Source: Ureibacillus yapensis
GTDB taxonomy: Bacteria; Bacillota; Bacilli; Bacillales_A; Planococcaceae
Direction of reading: 5' to 3'
DNA length: 64,000 bases
Assembly: GCF_003515775.1 (NCBI RefSeq)
Contig: NZ_QWEI01000002.1
Span: 124,001-188,000, forward strand
This document shows, piece by piece, positions 33,550 to 42,744 of this stretch (position 1 is its first letter; each line of letters starts with the position of its first letter). Both the position numbers and the translations under genes were made by a program. Below the pieces are notes generated by a model, which did no database searches, was not told the origin of the DNA, and was given only the letters and a program-made list of their open reading frames with translations.

Positions 33550-34911
33550 TTATTTGCCGGCTGTTGTTACTGATGGTAAATAGTATTCCTCCACAAACTT
33601 TGTTGTTGTGATACCCAATAAAAATTGTGGATGTGTAACCGTTTCTAGCAACATCGGAATATTTGTATCAATACCTTCTACTACATAGTTTCGCAGAGCA
33701 TCCGCTAATTTGATGCATGCTTGCCTACGAGTTGGTGCAAAAGCGATTAACTTCCCAATCATTGGATCGTAAAATGGCGTTACATCGCTGCCATTTTGAA
33801 CTGCTACCTCATGGCGAATCCCCTCTCCTTGAGGTAATTCAAGTTTAGTGATTTTTCCTGGTGAAGGGAAAAACGATACAGGATTTTCCGCATAAATACG
33901 CACTTCGATCGCATGCCCTTTTCTTACGATGTCTTCTCTCGAAAAAGCGAGTATCTCGCCATACGCTACTCTTAGCTGCTGTTCGACTAAATCCATGCCT
34001 GTAATTTCTTCTGTTACGGGATGCTCTACCTGCAGTCGCGTATTCATCTCCAAGAAATAGAAATTTTGATCACAATCGACTAAAAACTCTATTGTCCCGG
34101 CATTTGTATAACCAATATGCTTTGCCGCATTGACTGCTGCATCGAGCATTTTTTGGCGTGTCTCTTCTGTGATGAATGGCGATGGCGCTTCTTCAACAAC
34201 TTTTTGATTACGTCGTTGAATCGAACATTCCCGTTCAAACACAGGAATGACATTACCATGCTTATCCGCCAATACTTGCACTTCTACATGATGTGGTTGT
34301 GCAATAAATTTCTCGATAAACATCGTACCATCTCCAAAAAAGCTTTGTGCACGCTTTTGATTCCCTTCAAACGCCTTACGCAATTCCTCTTCATTGTTTA
34401 CAAGCTGCATACCGATTCCACCACCGCCGGCTGAAGCTTTTAACATGACAGGGTAACCGATTTCTTGTGCAATTGTTGCTGCTTCATCTGCATCAGCAAT
34501 TGGTTCATTGACGCCTTGCACGATTGGTACGCCAGCTTGCTCCATCGTTTTCCGAGCTTCAATCTTACTTCCCATTGCTTGAATGACATTCGCTGTTGGA
34601 CCGATAAAGATTAAACCTGCTTCTTCTATTCGCCTTGCAAAGCGAGCATTTTCAGAAAGAAGTCCATAACCTGGGTGAATCGCTTCAGCGTCAGATTGTT
34701 TGGCAACATCCAGAATGGCATCGATATTTAAATAACTATGGGAGACAGGGGGTTTTCCGATACAATAGCTTTCAGTCGCTTCCTTTACATGAAGACTGTT
34801 GGCATCTGCCTCTGAATAAACCGCAACTGTTTGTATTCCAAGTTTATGGCACGTTCGAATAATCCGTCGTGCAATTTCACCACGATTGGCAATTAATACT
34901 TTTTTAAACAT
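33550..34911 (-). CDS. yngH: Biotin carboxylase subunit of acyl-CoA carboxylase (YngH type)
   Basis: The 453-residue biotin carboxylase has the N-terminal MFKKVLIANRGEIARRI, ATP-grasp glycine loop KASAGGGGIGM, and EMNTRLQVEHPVTE. It carboxylates biotin on the carrier protein with ATP and bicarbonate. It stops after the carboxylase C-terminal domain, without the biotinyl region of fused alpha subunits; the missing domain is encoded by the next gene. Substrate choice lies with the carboxyltransferase, so the operon context points to methylcrotonyl-CoA. Confidence 0.9.
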   Translation of the reverse strand: MFKKVLIANRGEIARRIIRTCHKLGIQTVAVYSEADANSLHVKEATESYCIGKPPVSHSYLNIDAILDVAKQSDAEAIHPGYGLLSENARFARRIEEAGLIFIGPTANVIQAMGSKIEARKTMEQAGVPIVQGVNEPIADADEAATIAQEIGYPVMLKASAGGGGIGMQLVNNEEELRKAFEGNQKRAQSFFGDGTMFIEKFIAQPHHVEVQVLADKHGNVIPVFERECSIQRRNQKVVEEAPSPFITEETRQKMLDAAVNAAKHIGYTNAGTIEFLVDCDQNFYFLEMNTRLQVEHPVTEEITGMDLVEQQLRVAYGEILAFSREDIVRKGHAIEVRIYAENPVSFFPSPGKITKLELPQGEGIRHEVAVQNGSDVTPFYDPMIGKLIAFAPTRRQACIKLADALRNYVVEGIDTNIPMLLETVTHPQFLLGITTTKFVEEYYLPSVTTAGK

Positions 34912-34926
34912 GGTTAAACCTCCCGG

Positions 34927-36567
34927 CTATAATGTTTTGGAAAATTCATTGAACTGTTCGCGCAGCTTGAATTTTTGAATCTTTCCAGAAGCAGTCATTG
35001 GATAATGGTCCACAAAGAAAATATAACGCGGGATTTTATGATGAGAGATCTTTCCTGTACAAAACTCGCGTATTTCCTCTTCCGTTGACAATTGCCCTTC
35101 CTTCAAGATAATCCACGCCGCTGCTTCTTCACCGTATTTTTCGTCCGGTACACCCGCTACTTGCACATCCAGTATTTTCGGGTGCTTATATAGAAACTCC
35201 TCTATTTCACGGGGGTAGACATTTTCCCCGCCTCGAATAATCATATCTTTCAGGCGCCCCGTTACTCGCACGTAGCCATTCTCATCCATCGTGCCAAGGT
35301 CCCCTGTGTGCAGCCATTGCTCTTTATCGATAGCTTCTGCTGTTGCCTCAGGATTATTGTAATATCCTTTCATCACAACATAGCCTCGCGCACAAATTTC
35401 CCCTTGTACGCCTCTTGACACTTCTTCAGTTGTACCTGGTTTCATAATTTTCACTTCAATATTTGGCAATGCTCGCCCAACCGTTTCCACTTTTAAATCA
35501 AGTGGATCTTCTGTACGTGTTTGAGTAAGAACCGGAGAAGATTCTGTCTGGCCGTAACAAATGGTGATATCCCCCATTCCCATATTGTTAATAACGCCTT
35601 TCATCACTTCAATCGGACAATTTGAACCAGCCATAACACCTGTACGAAGCGTTGATAAGTCAAATTCCTTAATATTCGGTAAATTCAACTCAGAAATAAA
35701 CATTGTCGGCACACCGTGTAGAGCTGTACATTTTTCTGTTTCAACTGTCTGTAATACGACTTCTGGATGGAATTCTTGAACTGGTACCATCGTCCCGCCC
35801 GCGGAAACAATGGCTAATGTACCGATCACACAACCAAAACAGTGGAAAAACGGTACTGGAATACACAAGCGGTCCTCATGTGTTAGCTTCATGCATTCTG
35901 CAATATTAATAGCATTGTTAATCAGGTTGGAATGACGCAGCATAACCCCTTTTGGGAACCCTGTCGTACCTGATGTATATTGAATATTGATGACATCATC
36001 GAATGTTAGGGATTGTTTGCGCTCTGCAAGCTGTTCATCCGAAATAGCAGCTCCATTTGCCAAGAACTCTTCATAGCTAAATGTGCCTGGATATTTTTTT
36101 TGACTGATCACAACTACGCTTTTTAGAAGCGGCAGGCGAGCACTTGTTAGATTACCAGGTTCACACTCTCTCAGTTCTGGACATAACTCATACATTGTGT
36201 CAATAAAAGAATGGTCTCGATATTGGTCGATTAAAATAATCGCTCGTGAATCAGATTGCTTTAATAAATATTCCAGCTCATTTGCACGATAATTCGTATT
36301 TACCGTAACAAGAGGCGCCCCCATTTTGCCTGAGCCAAATTGCAAGCCCGGCCATTCCGGTACATTTGTTGTCCAAACCGAAAAATGCTGCTCTTTTTCA
36401 AGACCGATCGCCATTAATGCTTTCGCTACCTTATCTGCATGTTCATTGAACTGTTTGTATGTTAAGCGCAAATTACGGTCTGCATAGACTAATGCTTCAC
36501 GTTCTGGATATTTCAAAGCCCTTTCTTCCAATAGCTCGCCAATCGTTTGATAAACCAGTTCTGCCAT
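34927..36567 (-). CDS. yngI: AMP-dependent acyl-CoA synthetase (YngI type)
   Basis: The 546-residue adenylate-forming enzyme has the P-loop YTSGTTGFPKGVML, the CYGQTESSP motif, the hinge GRLKDMIIRGGENVYP and the terminal Lys motif SGKIQKF. It activates a free acid to its CoA thioester through an acyl-AMP. In this operon it may activate isovalerate, acetoacetate or a medium-chain acid; the sequence does not decide. The second ATG has GGGAGG seven bases ahead and is used. Confidence 0.88.
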   Translation of the reverse strand: MAELVYQTIGELLEERALKYPEREALVYADRNLRLTYKQFNEHADKVAKALMAIGLEKEQHFSVWTTNVPEWPGLQFGSGKMGAPLVTVNTNYRANELEYLLKQSDSRAIILIDQYRDHSFIDTMYELCPELRECEPGNLTSARLPLLKSVVVISQKKYPGTFSYEEFLANGAAISDEQLAERKQSLTFDDVINIQYTSGTTGFPKGVMLRHSNLINNAINIAECMKLTHEDRLCIPVPFFHCFGCVIGTLAIVSAGGTMVPVQEFHPEVVLQTVETEKCTALHGVPTMFISELNLPNIKEFDLSTLRTGVMAGSNCPIEVMKGVINNMGMGDITICYGQTESSPVLTQTRTEDPLDLKVETVGRALPNIEVKIMKPGTTEEVSRGVQGEICARGYVVMKGYYNNPEATAEAIDKEQWLHTGDLGTMDENGYVRVTGRLKDMIIRGGENVYPREIEEFLYKHPKILDVQVAGVPDEKYGEEAAAWIILKEGQLSTEEEIREFCTGKISHHKIPRYIFFVDHYPMTASGKIQKFKLREQFNEFSKTL

Positions 36568-36607
36568 ACGCATACCTCCCTATTTTTTTGTCAAAGTTCT
36601 TATACAT

Positions 36608-37750
36608 CTAGCAACCGATGGCACGTGAAATGACAACACGCTGTATTTCCGATGTGCCTTCTCCAATTTCCATTAGTTTAATATCACGCAGATGCCGCTC
36701 TACATCATATTCAGCCATATAGCCATAACCACCGTGAATCTGGATCGCCTGATTACATGTACGGAAGCCCATCTCCGAAGAAAATAATTTAGCGAATGCA
36801 GCCTCCTTTTTGAACGGTTTGCCATGGTCTTTTAACCATGCCGCTTTGTGTACCATATTACGTGCTAGTTCAATCTCCATCGCCATATCCGCTAACTTAA
36901 ATTGTATGGCCTGCAATTTTGAAATAGACTGCCCAAATTGTACCCGCTCTTTCGAATATTGCAGAGCTTTTTCGTAGGCTGCCTGTGCGATTCCCACTGA
37001 CAATGCTGCTATTGATATGCGTCCGCCGTCTAATGTATCAAGAAATTGTCCGAATCCTTTTTTCTCATCTCCCAATACGTTTTCCTTTGGTACCCGCACA
37101 TTTTCCAATACTATTTCACATGTATTCGATGCACGAACGCCCATTTTTTGATATTCCGAACGAATCGTTACGCCTTTTGTATCAGTTGGCACAATAAGAG
37201 CTGTAATTATGTTTTTGCCCCGATCATTTTTCCCTGTAACGGCTGTCACCACGATTTGACGTGCATAACTTGCATTGGTGATCCAGCATTTTTCCCCATT
37301 GATGACCCACTCATCGCCATCTAAAAATGCTCTTGTACGGGTACCGCCAGCATCCGAACCGGCATTAGGCTCTGTTAAACCGAATGACCCGAGTGTTTTA
37401 CCTTGCGCCATCGGAACTAAGAATTTCTGTTTTTGCTCTTCCGTTCCAAAATTATAAAACGGTGTTGCCCCCAAACTAACAGCAGCTGCATAAGAAAGCC
37501 CTGTGCCCCCGCAAGCGCGGCCGATTTCTTCCACCACCAGTGCGTAGGATACCGTGTCACCACCGGAACCACCGTACTTCTCCGGGAAAGGAATTCCCAA
37601 TAGTCCCAACTCTCCCATCTTGTCGAAGCTTTCTTTACGAAATTCATGTTTCTCATCCAACTCACGTGCATATGGTGCAATTTCCGCTTGAGCAAATTCC
37701 CGAACCATATCGCGAATCATTTGCTGCTCTTTTGTTAGCTCAAAATTCAT
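36608..37750 (-). CDS. yngJ: Acyl-CoA dehydrogenase (isovaleryl-CoA dehydrogenase-like, YngJ)
   Basis: The 380-residue flavoenzyme has GLTEPNAGSDAGG, CWITNASYARQIVV, the QIHGGYGYMAEYDVERHLRD block and the C-terminal IGEGTSEIQRVVISR with a catalytic-type Glu. As first enzyme of the operon it would convert isovaleryl-CoA to methylcrotonyl-CoA with ETF as acceptor. True isovaleryl-CoA dehydrogenases place the catalytic Glu elsewhere; here the DGGRISIA segment has none, so a broader short-chain specificity is possible. The start is the ATG behind GGGGGA, 40 bp downstream of a TetR-type palindrome. Confidence 0.88.
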   Translation of the reverse strand: MNFELTKEQQMIRDMVREFAQAEIAPYARELDEKHEFRKESFDKMGELGLLGIPFPEKYGGSGGDTVSYALVVEEIGRACGGTGLSYAAAVSLGATPFYNFGTEEQKQKFLVPMAQGKTLGSFGLTEPNAGSDAGGTRTRAFLDGDEWVINGEKCWITNASYARQIVVTAVTGKNDRGKNIITALIVPTDTKGVTIRSEYQKMGVRASNTCEIVLENVRVPKENVLGDEKKGFGQFLDTLDGGRISIAALSVGIAQAAYEKALQYSKERVQFGQSISKLQAIQFKLADMAMEIELARNMVHKAAWLKDHGKPFKKEAAFAKLFSSEMGFRTCNQAIQIHGGYGYMAEYDVERHLRDIKLMEIGEGTSEIQRVVISRAIGC

Positions 37751-37789
37751 AACCATTCCCCCATTATTTTTGATTTTCACTAAAATGGT

Positions 37790-37803
37790 ACTGACTAGTC
37801 GGT
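37790..37803. promoter_or_regulatory. TetR-type operator before the leucine operon
   Basis: ACTGACTAGTCGGT is a near-perfect 14-bp palindrome centred on GACTAGTC, 40 bp before the YngJ start codon and between it and the TetR gene. GACTAGTC-centred palindromes are typical for FadR/AcrR-type regulators of acyl-CoA catabolism. It would allow repression in the absence of inducer; the -10/-35 boxes around it are not clear. Confidence 0.65.
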
Positions 37804-37853
37804 TTGAAGCAATGATTTAAAAAACCAGCATATTTGCCCTGGCTATTTTTCTG

Positions 37854-38474
37854 CTATACTAGTAAATACTGCTTTGCTAACGCGTCTTCATACCCTTTCT
37901 TCGTCAAAATACCGCGCAAGATAAAATCATTGAAGTACAAAGTTATTTCTTCCATCGTCAACTGTCCATTTTGTTGATACCATTTATACGTCCAATTCAC
38001 TAACCCGATAATGGCCATTGTAGTGATCGTTGTTGAGATACCTTCTCTAAAATGTCCGCTCGCCTTGCCCTCTTCAATTACTTGCTCAATTAGTTTTCGA
38101 TATTCCGTTCTCTTTTCCTTAATGACCTCTTTATACACTGGCGGTAGATAAGCGCTTTCATCATAGAAAACGGTAATATGCCGCTTATACAAGTCGAACA
38201 CACTTGTAAATGCGAAGAGCATAGCACATACTTTATCGATTGGTGTTTCATGTTGTTCGTATGCTGCCTTCGTCTCTTTTAAAACATATGATATGAATAC
38301 ATCATGTATTTCATAGAGCAACGCATCTTTTGATTTAAAATTATGATAAAATCCACCTTTTGAGGTACTAGCTGTTTCAACTATTTCATCCACAGAAACA
38401 CCGTGATAGCCCTTTGCCTCAAAAAGATCTAGCGCTGTTTCAATAATCCTTTTTTTCACTGATAGTCTTGCCAT
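37854..38474 (-). CDS. TetR-family regulator of the leucine operon
   Basis: The 206-residue repressor has an N-terminal HTH (VSVDEIVETASTSKGGFYHN, about residues 28-48) and a helical ligand-binding C-terminus. It precedes the acyl-CoA dehydrogenase gene on the same strand, with the GACTAGTC palindrome in between. Its ligand is probably an acyl-CoA of the pathway; that is inference from context. GGAG lies eight bases before the ATG used. Confidence 0.88.
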   Translation of the reverse strand: MARLSVKKRIIETALDLFEAKGYHGVSVDEIVETASTSKGGFYHNFKSKDALLYEIHDVFISYVLKETKAAYEQHETPIDKVCAMLFAFTSVFDLYKRHITVFYDESAYLPPVYKEVIKEKRTEYRKLIEQVIEEGKASGHFREGISTTITTMAIIGLVNWTYKWYQQNGQLTMEEITLYFNDFILRGILTKKGYEDALAKQYLLV

Positions 38475-38602
38475 TGGTTTTACTCCTTCCATAAACCACC
38501 CCTTAATCTTTGAGTATCGTGTTTACCTATACTTTTTCTTTCGGCAGATTAAGAGTTCGCTATATGCAGCAAAATGCAAAAAAATATATGTTATTTCTAT
38601 AT

Positions 38603-39256
38603 CTAGGTAACTATTTTCAGATTCTCTGATAAGGTGAAATTTGCTTCCGTTTTTTCCCTTATCTCTGCTACTGTTACATGAGGAGCTACTTCCATCAGTA
38701 CCATTCCTTGCTCTGTAAAATCAAAGACTGCTAGCTCTGTAATTAATCGATGGACAACTTTCTGGCCTGTTAATGGTAATGTACATGTTTTTTTTATTTT
38801 TGACTCTCCGTATTTCGACACATGCTCCATCACAACAATGACACGCTTTGCTCCCTGTACAAGGTCCATTGCACCGCCCATACCCTTTACCATTTTCCCA
38901 GGAATCATCCAATTGGCTAAATCACCTTGTTCCGATACTTCCATACCGCCTAAAATGGCTATATCGATATGGCCACCACGAATCATAGCGAAACTATCAG
39001 CACTATCAAAAAAGGATGCTCCAGCAACAGTTGTTACCGTCTCTTTTCCTGCATTAATTAAATCAGGATCTATTTCAGTCTCAAGAGGGTATGGTCCAAT
39101 TCCTAATAGCCCATTTTCTGATTGTAATAGCACTTGATAATCACTTGGAATTTCATTTGCAACCAATGTCGGAATACCGATGCCAAGATTGACATTCATT
39201 CCATTTTCAATTTCCTGGACTGCCCGTTTAACAATACGATCTTTAGCAGATGTCAT
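38603..39256 (-). CDS. scoB: 3-oxoacid CoA-transferase, subunit B
   Basis: The 217-residue beta subunit has the catalytic Glu in [31 protein letters not shown] and [15 protein letters not shown]. With subunit A it transfers CoA from succinyl-CoA to acetoacetate. Its ATG overlaps the stop codon of subunit A (ATGA). The reaction consumes acetoacetate from HMG-CoA lyase in the operon downstream, so the genes make one functional unit even though a TetR gene lies between. Confidence 0.9.
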   Translation of the reverse strand: MTSAKDRIVKRAVQEIENGMNVNLGIGIPTLVANEIPSDYQVLLQSENGLLGIGPYPLETEIDPDLINAGKETVTTVAGASFFDSADSFAMIRGGHIDIAILGGMEVSEQGDLANWMIPGKMVKGMGGAMDLVQGAKRVIVVMEHVSKYGESKIKKTCTLPLTGQKVVHRLITELAVFDFTEQGMVLMEVAPHVTVAEIREKTEANFTLSENLKIVT

Positions 39257-39960
39257 CCGGCTACCCCCTCTGTTCTTGTTGTCCGCTTTTCGATTCGTTT
39301 TTTAGATGAATCTCCTAAAATGACATGCTGCACAAAGACAGCAGGTGTATGGATCTCGTCTGGATTCAATTCGCCTACTTCCACAATCTCTTCTACTTCA
39401 GCAATGGTAATTTTACCTGCCGTTGCCATAATAGGGTTGAAATTTCGCGCTGTTTTTCGGTAGACTAGATTGCCAAGTTTATCGGCTTTCCACGCTTTTA
39501 CAAATGTAAAATCACCTACAATGGCCCGTTCTTCAATGTAGTCCTTTCCTTCATAAACTTTTACTGGCTTCCCTTCCGCAACTGGAGTACCAACACCTGT
39601 AGCCGTATAAAAAGCTGGTATTCCTGCGCCCCCTGCACGGATTCGTTCCGCCAATGTGCCTTGTGGAGTTAGTTCCACTTCTAGTTGACCACTTAAAAGT
39701 TGTTGCTCAAAAATTTTATTTTCTCCTACATATGATGAAATCATTTTTTTAATTTGCTTATTCGCCAAGAGTAAACCGAGCCCCCAGTCATCGACACCAC
39801 AGTTATTGCTCACAACTGTCAGGTTTTTTGCTCCACTCCGACAAATCGCTTCAATCGCTACTTCCGGAATGCCACATAAACCGAATCCTCCTACTAAAAT
39901 TGTTGAATCATCTTTTAGACCCTTTAATATCTCATGTATTGTTTTTTCTGTTTTATTCAT
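39253..39960 (-). CDS. scoA: 3-oxoacid CoA-transferase, subunit A
   Basis: The 235-residue alpha subunit has the glycine motif [25 protein letters not shown], the [15 protein letters not shown] block and [10 protein letters not shown]. It binds CoA and forms the heterodimer with subunit B. GGAGG precedes the ATG. A second CoA-transferase pair lies near 42-43 kb; this one is linked to the leucine genes and fits ScoA best, whereas the other is tied to aromatic genes. Confidence 0.9.
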   Translation of the reverse strand: MNKTEKTIHEILKGLKDDSTILVGGFGLCGIPEVAIEAICRSGAKNLTVVSNNCGVDDWGLGLLLANKQIKKMISSYVGENKIFEQQLLSGQLEVELTPQGTLAERIRAGGAGIPAFYTATGVGTPVAEGKPVKVYEGKDYIEERAIVGDFTFVKAWKADKLGNLVYRKTARNFNPIMATAGKITIAEVEEIVEVGELNPDEIHTPAVFVQHVILGDSSKKRIEKRTTRTEGVAG

Positions 39961-40344
39961 GAAATACCTCCTTTGAGTAATTTCAAGTTTATTGTATACG
40001 AATATTCTGAAAATTGAAATGATAACTGTATATTCTGTAGATTAATATTTTCAATGGGTCAAAACAGGATCGTACCGAGGGCTTTGGATTAGTGGTTTAG
40101 ATTAAGCGATTCAACTTCATATATATATAGAAGGTAGAGAATTTTTTGAACGAGGATGGGGCTAGGGCTAGTGATAAGTCGCATTAGATTGAGTACGCGA
40201 TAGACAGCTATCATAAGTAATCTACCTGATAAAAGTTTATTAATAGATTTTTTTGCATATTGTTTAACAGCAATTCACCAATAAACATATTTCCGACATA
40301 GTGTTCCTGTTTAATCTCATTTAAAGCATGTACATTCTTTGAAT
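39961..40344. other. Intergenic region before scoA
   Basis: About 380 bp without a gene. An ATTGTATACGAAT sequence close to scoA resembles the GTATAC-centred GntR sites elsewhere in the window. The remainder is AT-rich and shows nothing I can name. Confidence 0.4.
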
Positions 40345-41130
40345 CTAATCACCCTTCTTGCCGTAGCTGGCATTTAGGCCCATCGAAGCATCTATTTGTA
40401 TCCCATATTGAGGGATTGGGTAACGTAATCCATTTTGACTTAATTTTTTTAGCCCTTCCAAAGCTTTTACTAAATCTTGTGGAGACAAGGCCATTAACAA
40501 TTCATCATCTAATACTCCACCATACCGTCGCTCTGCGTAACATGGGATAGATAAACTAGGCTCACCTGTAACAAGTGCTCTACCCCAAGAATCTGCACAA
40601 GCGGACTCCCCCACCGCACGCCATTCCAGCTTTTTATAATCTTTCCATTGTAATCCGTTAATCAGTAGAATCATCTGTCCTGGTGTAGCATAGATTAAGC
40701 AGATGTCCGGGGAAGTTAATCGATTTGAAATAAGAGGCGAAACCGCCATCGCTTGATATTTACCATAAGGAACGGTATGCATCGCTTCTTGATGGGCAGC
40801 AGAATCTTCCTCAGTTTCAAACCAAACCCCTGCCATCTCTTTTCCGGAAAGCCATTTTTCATCCCGTGGAGTTAATCCTAGTACAACACTGCATTGAGGC
40901 ATAACCAAGTCTTCGGCTGTAATGCCTACGGTCCAACCTAACCGAGCTGCTTGTGCAACAATTTGATCTGTAGTATATTTTTCCTTTGGCCTTCTAATTT
41001 TTGAAATGGCTTCCATATCTTCTTTTTTCTCGAACATTTTCATCCCAATAGGTATCGTTTTTAAACGCAAATATTTATTTAAAAGATCAACAATGTTTTC
41101 CCATTCATAGATTGTTTCGTTGGAATTCAT
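40345..41130 (-). CDS. DUF169 family protein
   Basis: The 261-residue soluble protein matches the DUF169 (ArCR) family: LRLKTIPIGMKMF near the N-terminus, MPQCSVVLGL, ISPDICLIYATPG-like core text (SPDICLIYATPGQMILLING) and the VGESACADSWG motif with two conserved cysteine positions. The function is unknown; some members accompany metal or CoA-linked pathways. It lies 20 bp downstream of a MaoC-type hydratase gene, probably one operon. No membrane segment is seen. Confidence 0.8.
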   Translation of the reverse strand: MNSNETIYEWENIVDLLNKYLRLKTIPIGMKMFEKKEDMEAISKIRRPKEKYTTDQIVAQAARLGWTVGITAEDLVMPQCSVVLGLTPRDEKWLSGKEMAGVWFETEEDSAAHQEAMHTVPYGKYQAMAVSPLISNRLTSPDICLIYATPGQMILLINGLQWKDYKKLEWRAVGESACADSWGRALVTGEPSLSIPCYAERRYGGVLDDELLMALSPQDLVKALEGLKKLSQNGLRYPIPQYGIQIDASMGLNASYGKKGD

Positions 41131-41150
41131 ATCTTTAGCCTCTTTTCCAT

Positions 41151-41591
41151 TTAATTAGCTTCTTTATTTGCAAGCATTTTTAGAATTGCTGTAACAACCG
41201 TTTCACCTGTTTGTTTTACAATCTTTTGATTAAACGTTATTACTCCTGTTCCATTGCCTTTATCCTTCAAATCAATGACTTCCAGCTCGAGATGAACAGT
41301 GTCATTGATGAACGTCGGGTTAATAAATCGCAGTTTTTCAATTCCATAAAAAGCCACTACTACTTCCGGTTCCATTTGCAATAACCCTGTTCCAACAGAT
41401 AATACAAGCATTCCGTGTGCAATACGCTGCTTGAAAGGTGTGCATTTCTCTGCATACTCTTTATCCGCATGAAGTGGGTACCAGTCACCGCTAAAAGCTG
41501 AAAACATGACGAGATCAGACTCTGTAATCGTTCTACCCCTCGACTTCCAAGTTTCATTCACTTCAAACTGCTCAAATTTTTTATTAAACAA
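41151..41591 (-). CDS. MaoC-like (R)-hydratase / acyl dehydratase
   Basis: The 146-residue hot-dog protein has the MaoC hydratase signature FSAFSGDWYPLHADKEYA with the Asp-His dyad, followed by IAHGMLVLSVGTGLL. It would hydrate an enoyl-CoA to the R-3-hydroxyacyl-CoA, or bind a related thioester. A TTG with GGGAG eight bases before it is preferred; an in-frame GTG three codons upstream is too close. Its DUF169 neighbour is co-transcribed. Which pathway it serves is unclear. Confidence 0.8.
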   Translation of the reverse strand: MFNKKFEQFEVNETWKSRGRTITESDLVMFSAFSGDWYPLHADKEYAEKCTPFKQRIAHGMLVLSVGTGLLQMEPEVVVAFYGIEKLRFINPTFINDTVHLELEVIDLKDKGNGTGVITFNQKIVKQTGETVVTAILKMLANKEAN

Positions 41592-41879
41592 AAAATACAC
41601 TCCCTTTTCTTTTAAATTCCCGCTAACTTGTCCAAATCCATATCTCTTTCGTCAATCCCCAAGTTGAGCGACCGCTCATTCTGTGGATTGATACAAAACT
41701 GTAATTTATACGTTTAAAGTCTAATTATCTTTAAATTATTCAAGCTAATACTTTTTAATGAATTCTATATTTAAAATGAGTAAATATTTTATGAATTTTT
41801 AATTTGCACAACTTAACTTCTTGGGAAAATCCCGTATCCCAAGAACAGGAATTGACCCAACTTTTATGGAGATTGTACA

Positions 41880-42054
41880 AGGAAAAAGGAAATTGATATA
41901 TTTAAAAAATCCAAATAAGAACATACAATACTACTTATTTCAATAACTGCTTTGGTTGCTGCTACACACCCAAATCAACATCGCTGACATCCTTTATCAA
42001 TCCACCGTTCGTACCAAAAGCAGTTTGAGCTCCTTCTTTAATATAAGTTTCCAT
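41880..42054 (-). pseudogene. Thiolase N-terminal remnant (3-oxoadipyl-CoA thiolase-like)
   Basis: Directly behind the CoA-transferase B gene an ATG opens the sequence METYIKEGAQTAFGTNGG, LIKDVSDVDLGV, then TAG. After a one-base shift the text continues VAATKAVIEISSI. EGARTAFG and LKDVS-x-DLG-V-AA are the N-terminal signature of acetyl-CoA acyltransferases. No thiolase active-site region follows. Behind a CoA-transferase pair a PcaF-like thiolase is expected in aromatic pathways, so this is probably its broken copy. Confidence 0.65.
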
Positions 42055-42087
42055 CTATTTTCACCCTAAATAAATCACATGCCAATA

Positions 42088-42744
42088 TTATCTATTAGGG
42101 ACATAGTCATGAGCGTACTCTAATGTAAATCCAACCTTCTCACTTAGTTCTTGGATAGTAACATCCTCAAGTATTTCTACTACTTTTACGCCTTCATCAG
42201 TAAATGAAAAAACAGCATAATCAGAAACAAAAAGATCAATCCGTCGAGCTCCACTTGTTTTATAAGTTAATTCCTTAACTAGCTTGGATGTCCCGTCCTT
42301 AGCGAATAATGTAGCTGCCGCAATGACTTTTTTTGCGCCAGTTACTAGATCCATTGCGCCTCCGACTCCTAAAATAGGTTGGTTAGGGACAGCCCAATTA
42401 GCAATTTCACCATAAATATCTACTTGAAGAATACCTAAAACAGCCACATCAACATGTCCACCTCGTATCAGTGCAAAAGAATCTGCACTATTAAAAAACG
42501 ATGCACCCTTCAAATAAGTAACTGGCTCTTTCCCAGCATTCATTAAATCGATATCTATCTCTTCTTCCAATGGAGCTGGTCCCATTCCTAATAGGCCATT
42601 CTCTGTTTGTAAGTGTACCGTTTTACCATTTAAATAGGTTGGAACCAATGTCGGAACCCCTATACCCAAGTTGACAACTTGACCATCCTCTAATTCCTGA
42701 GCAATTCTTTTTGCGATAACATTTCTCTTATCTTGACTCAACAT
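42088..42744 (-). CDS. CoA-transferase subunit B (3-oxoadipate/3-oxoacid type)
   Basis: The 218-residue subunit has the catalytic Glu in QTENGLLGMG, GGHVDVAVLGILQVDIYGEIA and LGVGGAMDLVTGAKK. It overlaps subunit A by a few codons. Because a broken thiolase and aromatic ring-cleavage genes flank it, 3-oxoadipate is a more likely acceptor than acetoacetate, but close similarity to ScoB leaves this open. GGGAG precedes the ATG chosen. Confidence 0.85.
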   Translation of the reverse strand: MLSQDKRNVIAKRIAQELEDGQVVNLGIGVPTLVPTYLNGKTVHLQTENGLLGMGPAPLEEEIDIDLMNAGKEPVTYLKGASFFNSADSFALIRGGHVDVAVLGILQVDIYGEIANWAVPNQPILGVGGAMDLVTGAKKVIAAATLFAKDGTSKLVKELTYKTSGARRIDLFVSDYAVFSFTDEGVKVVEILEDVTIQELSEKVGFTLEYAHDYVPNR

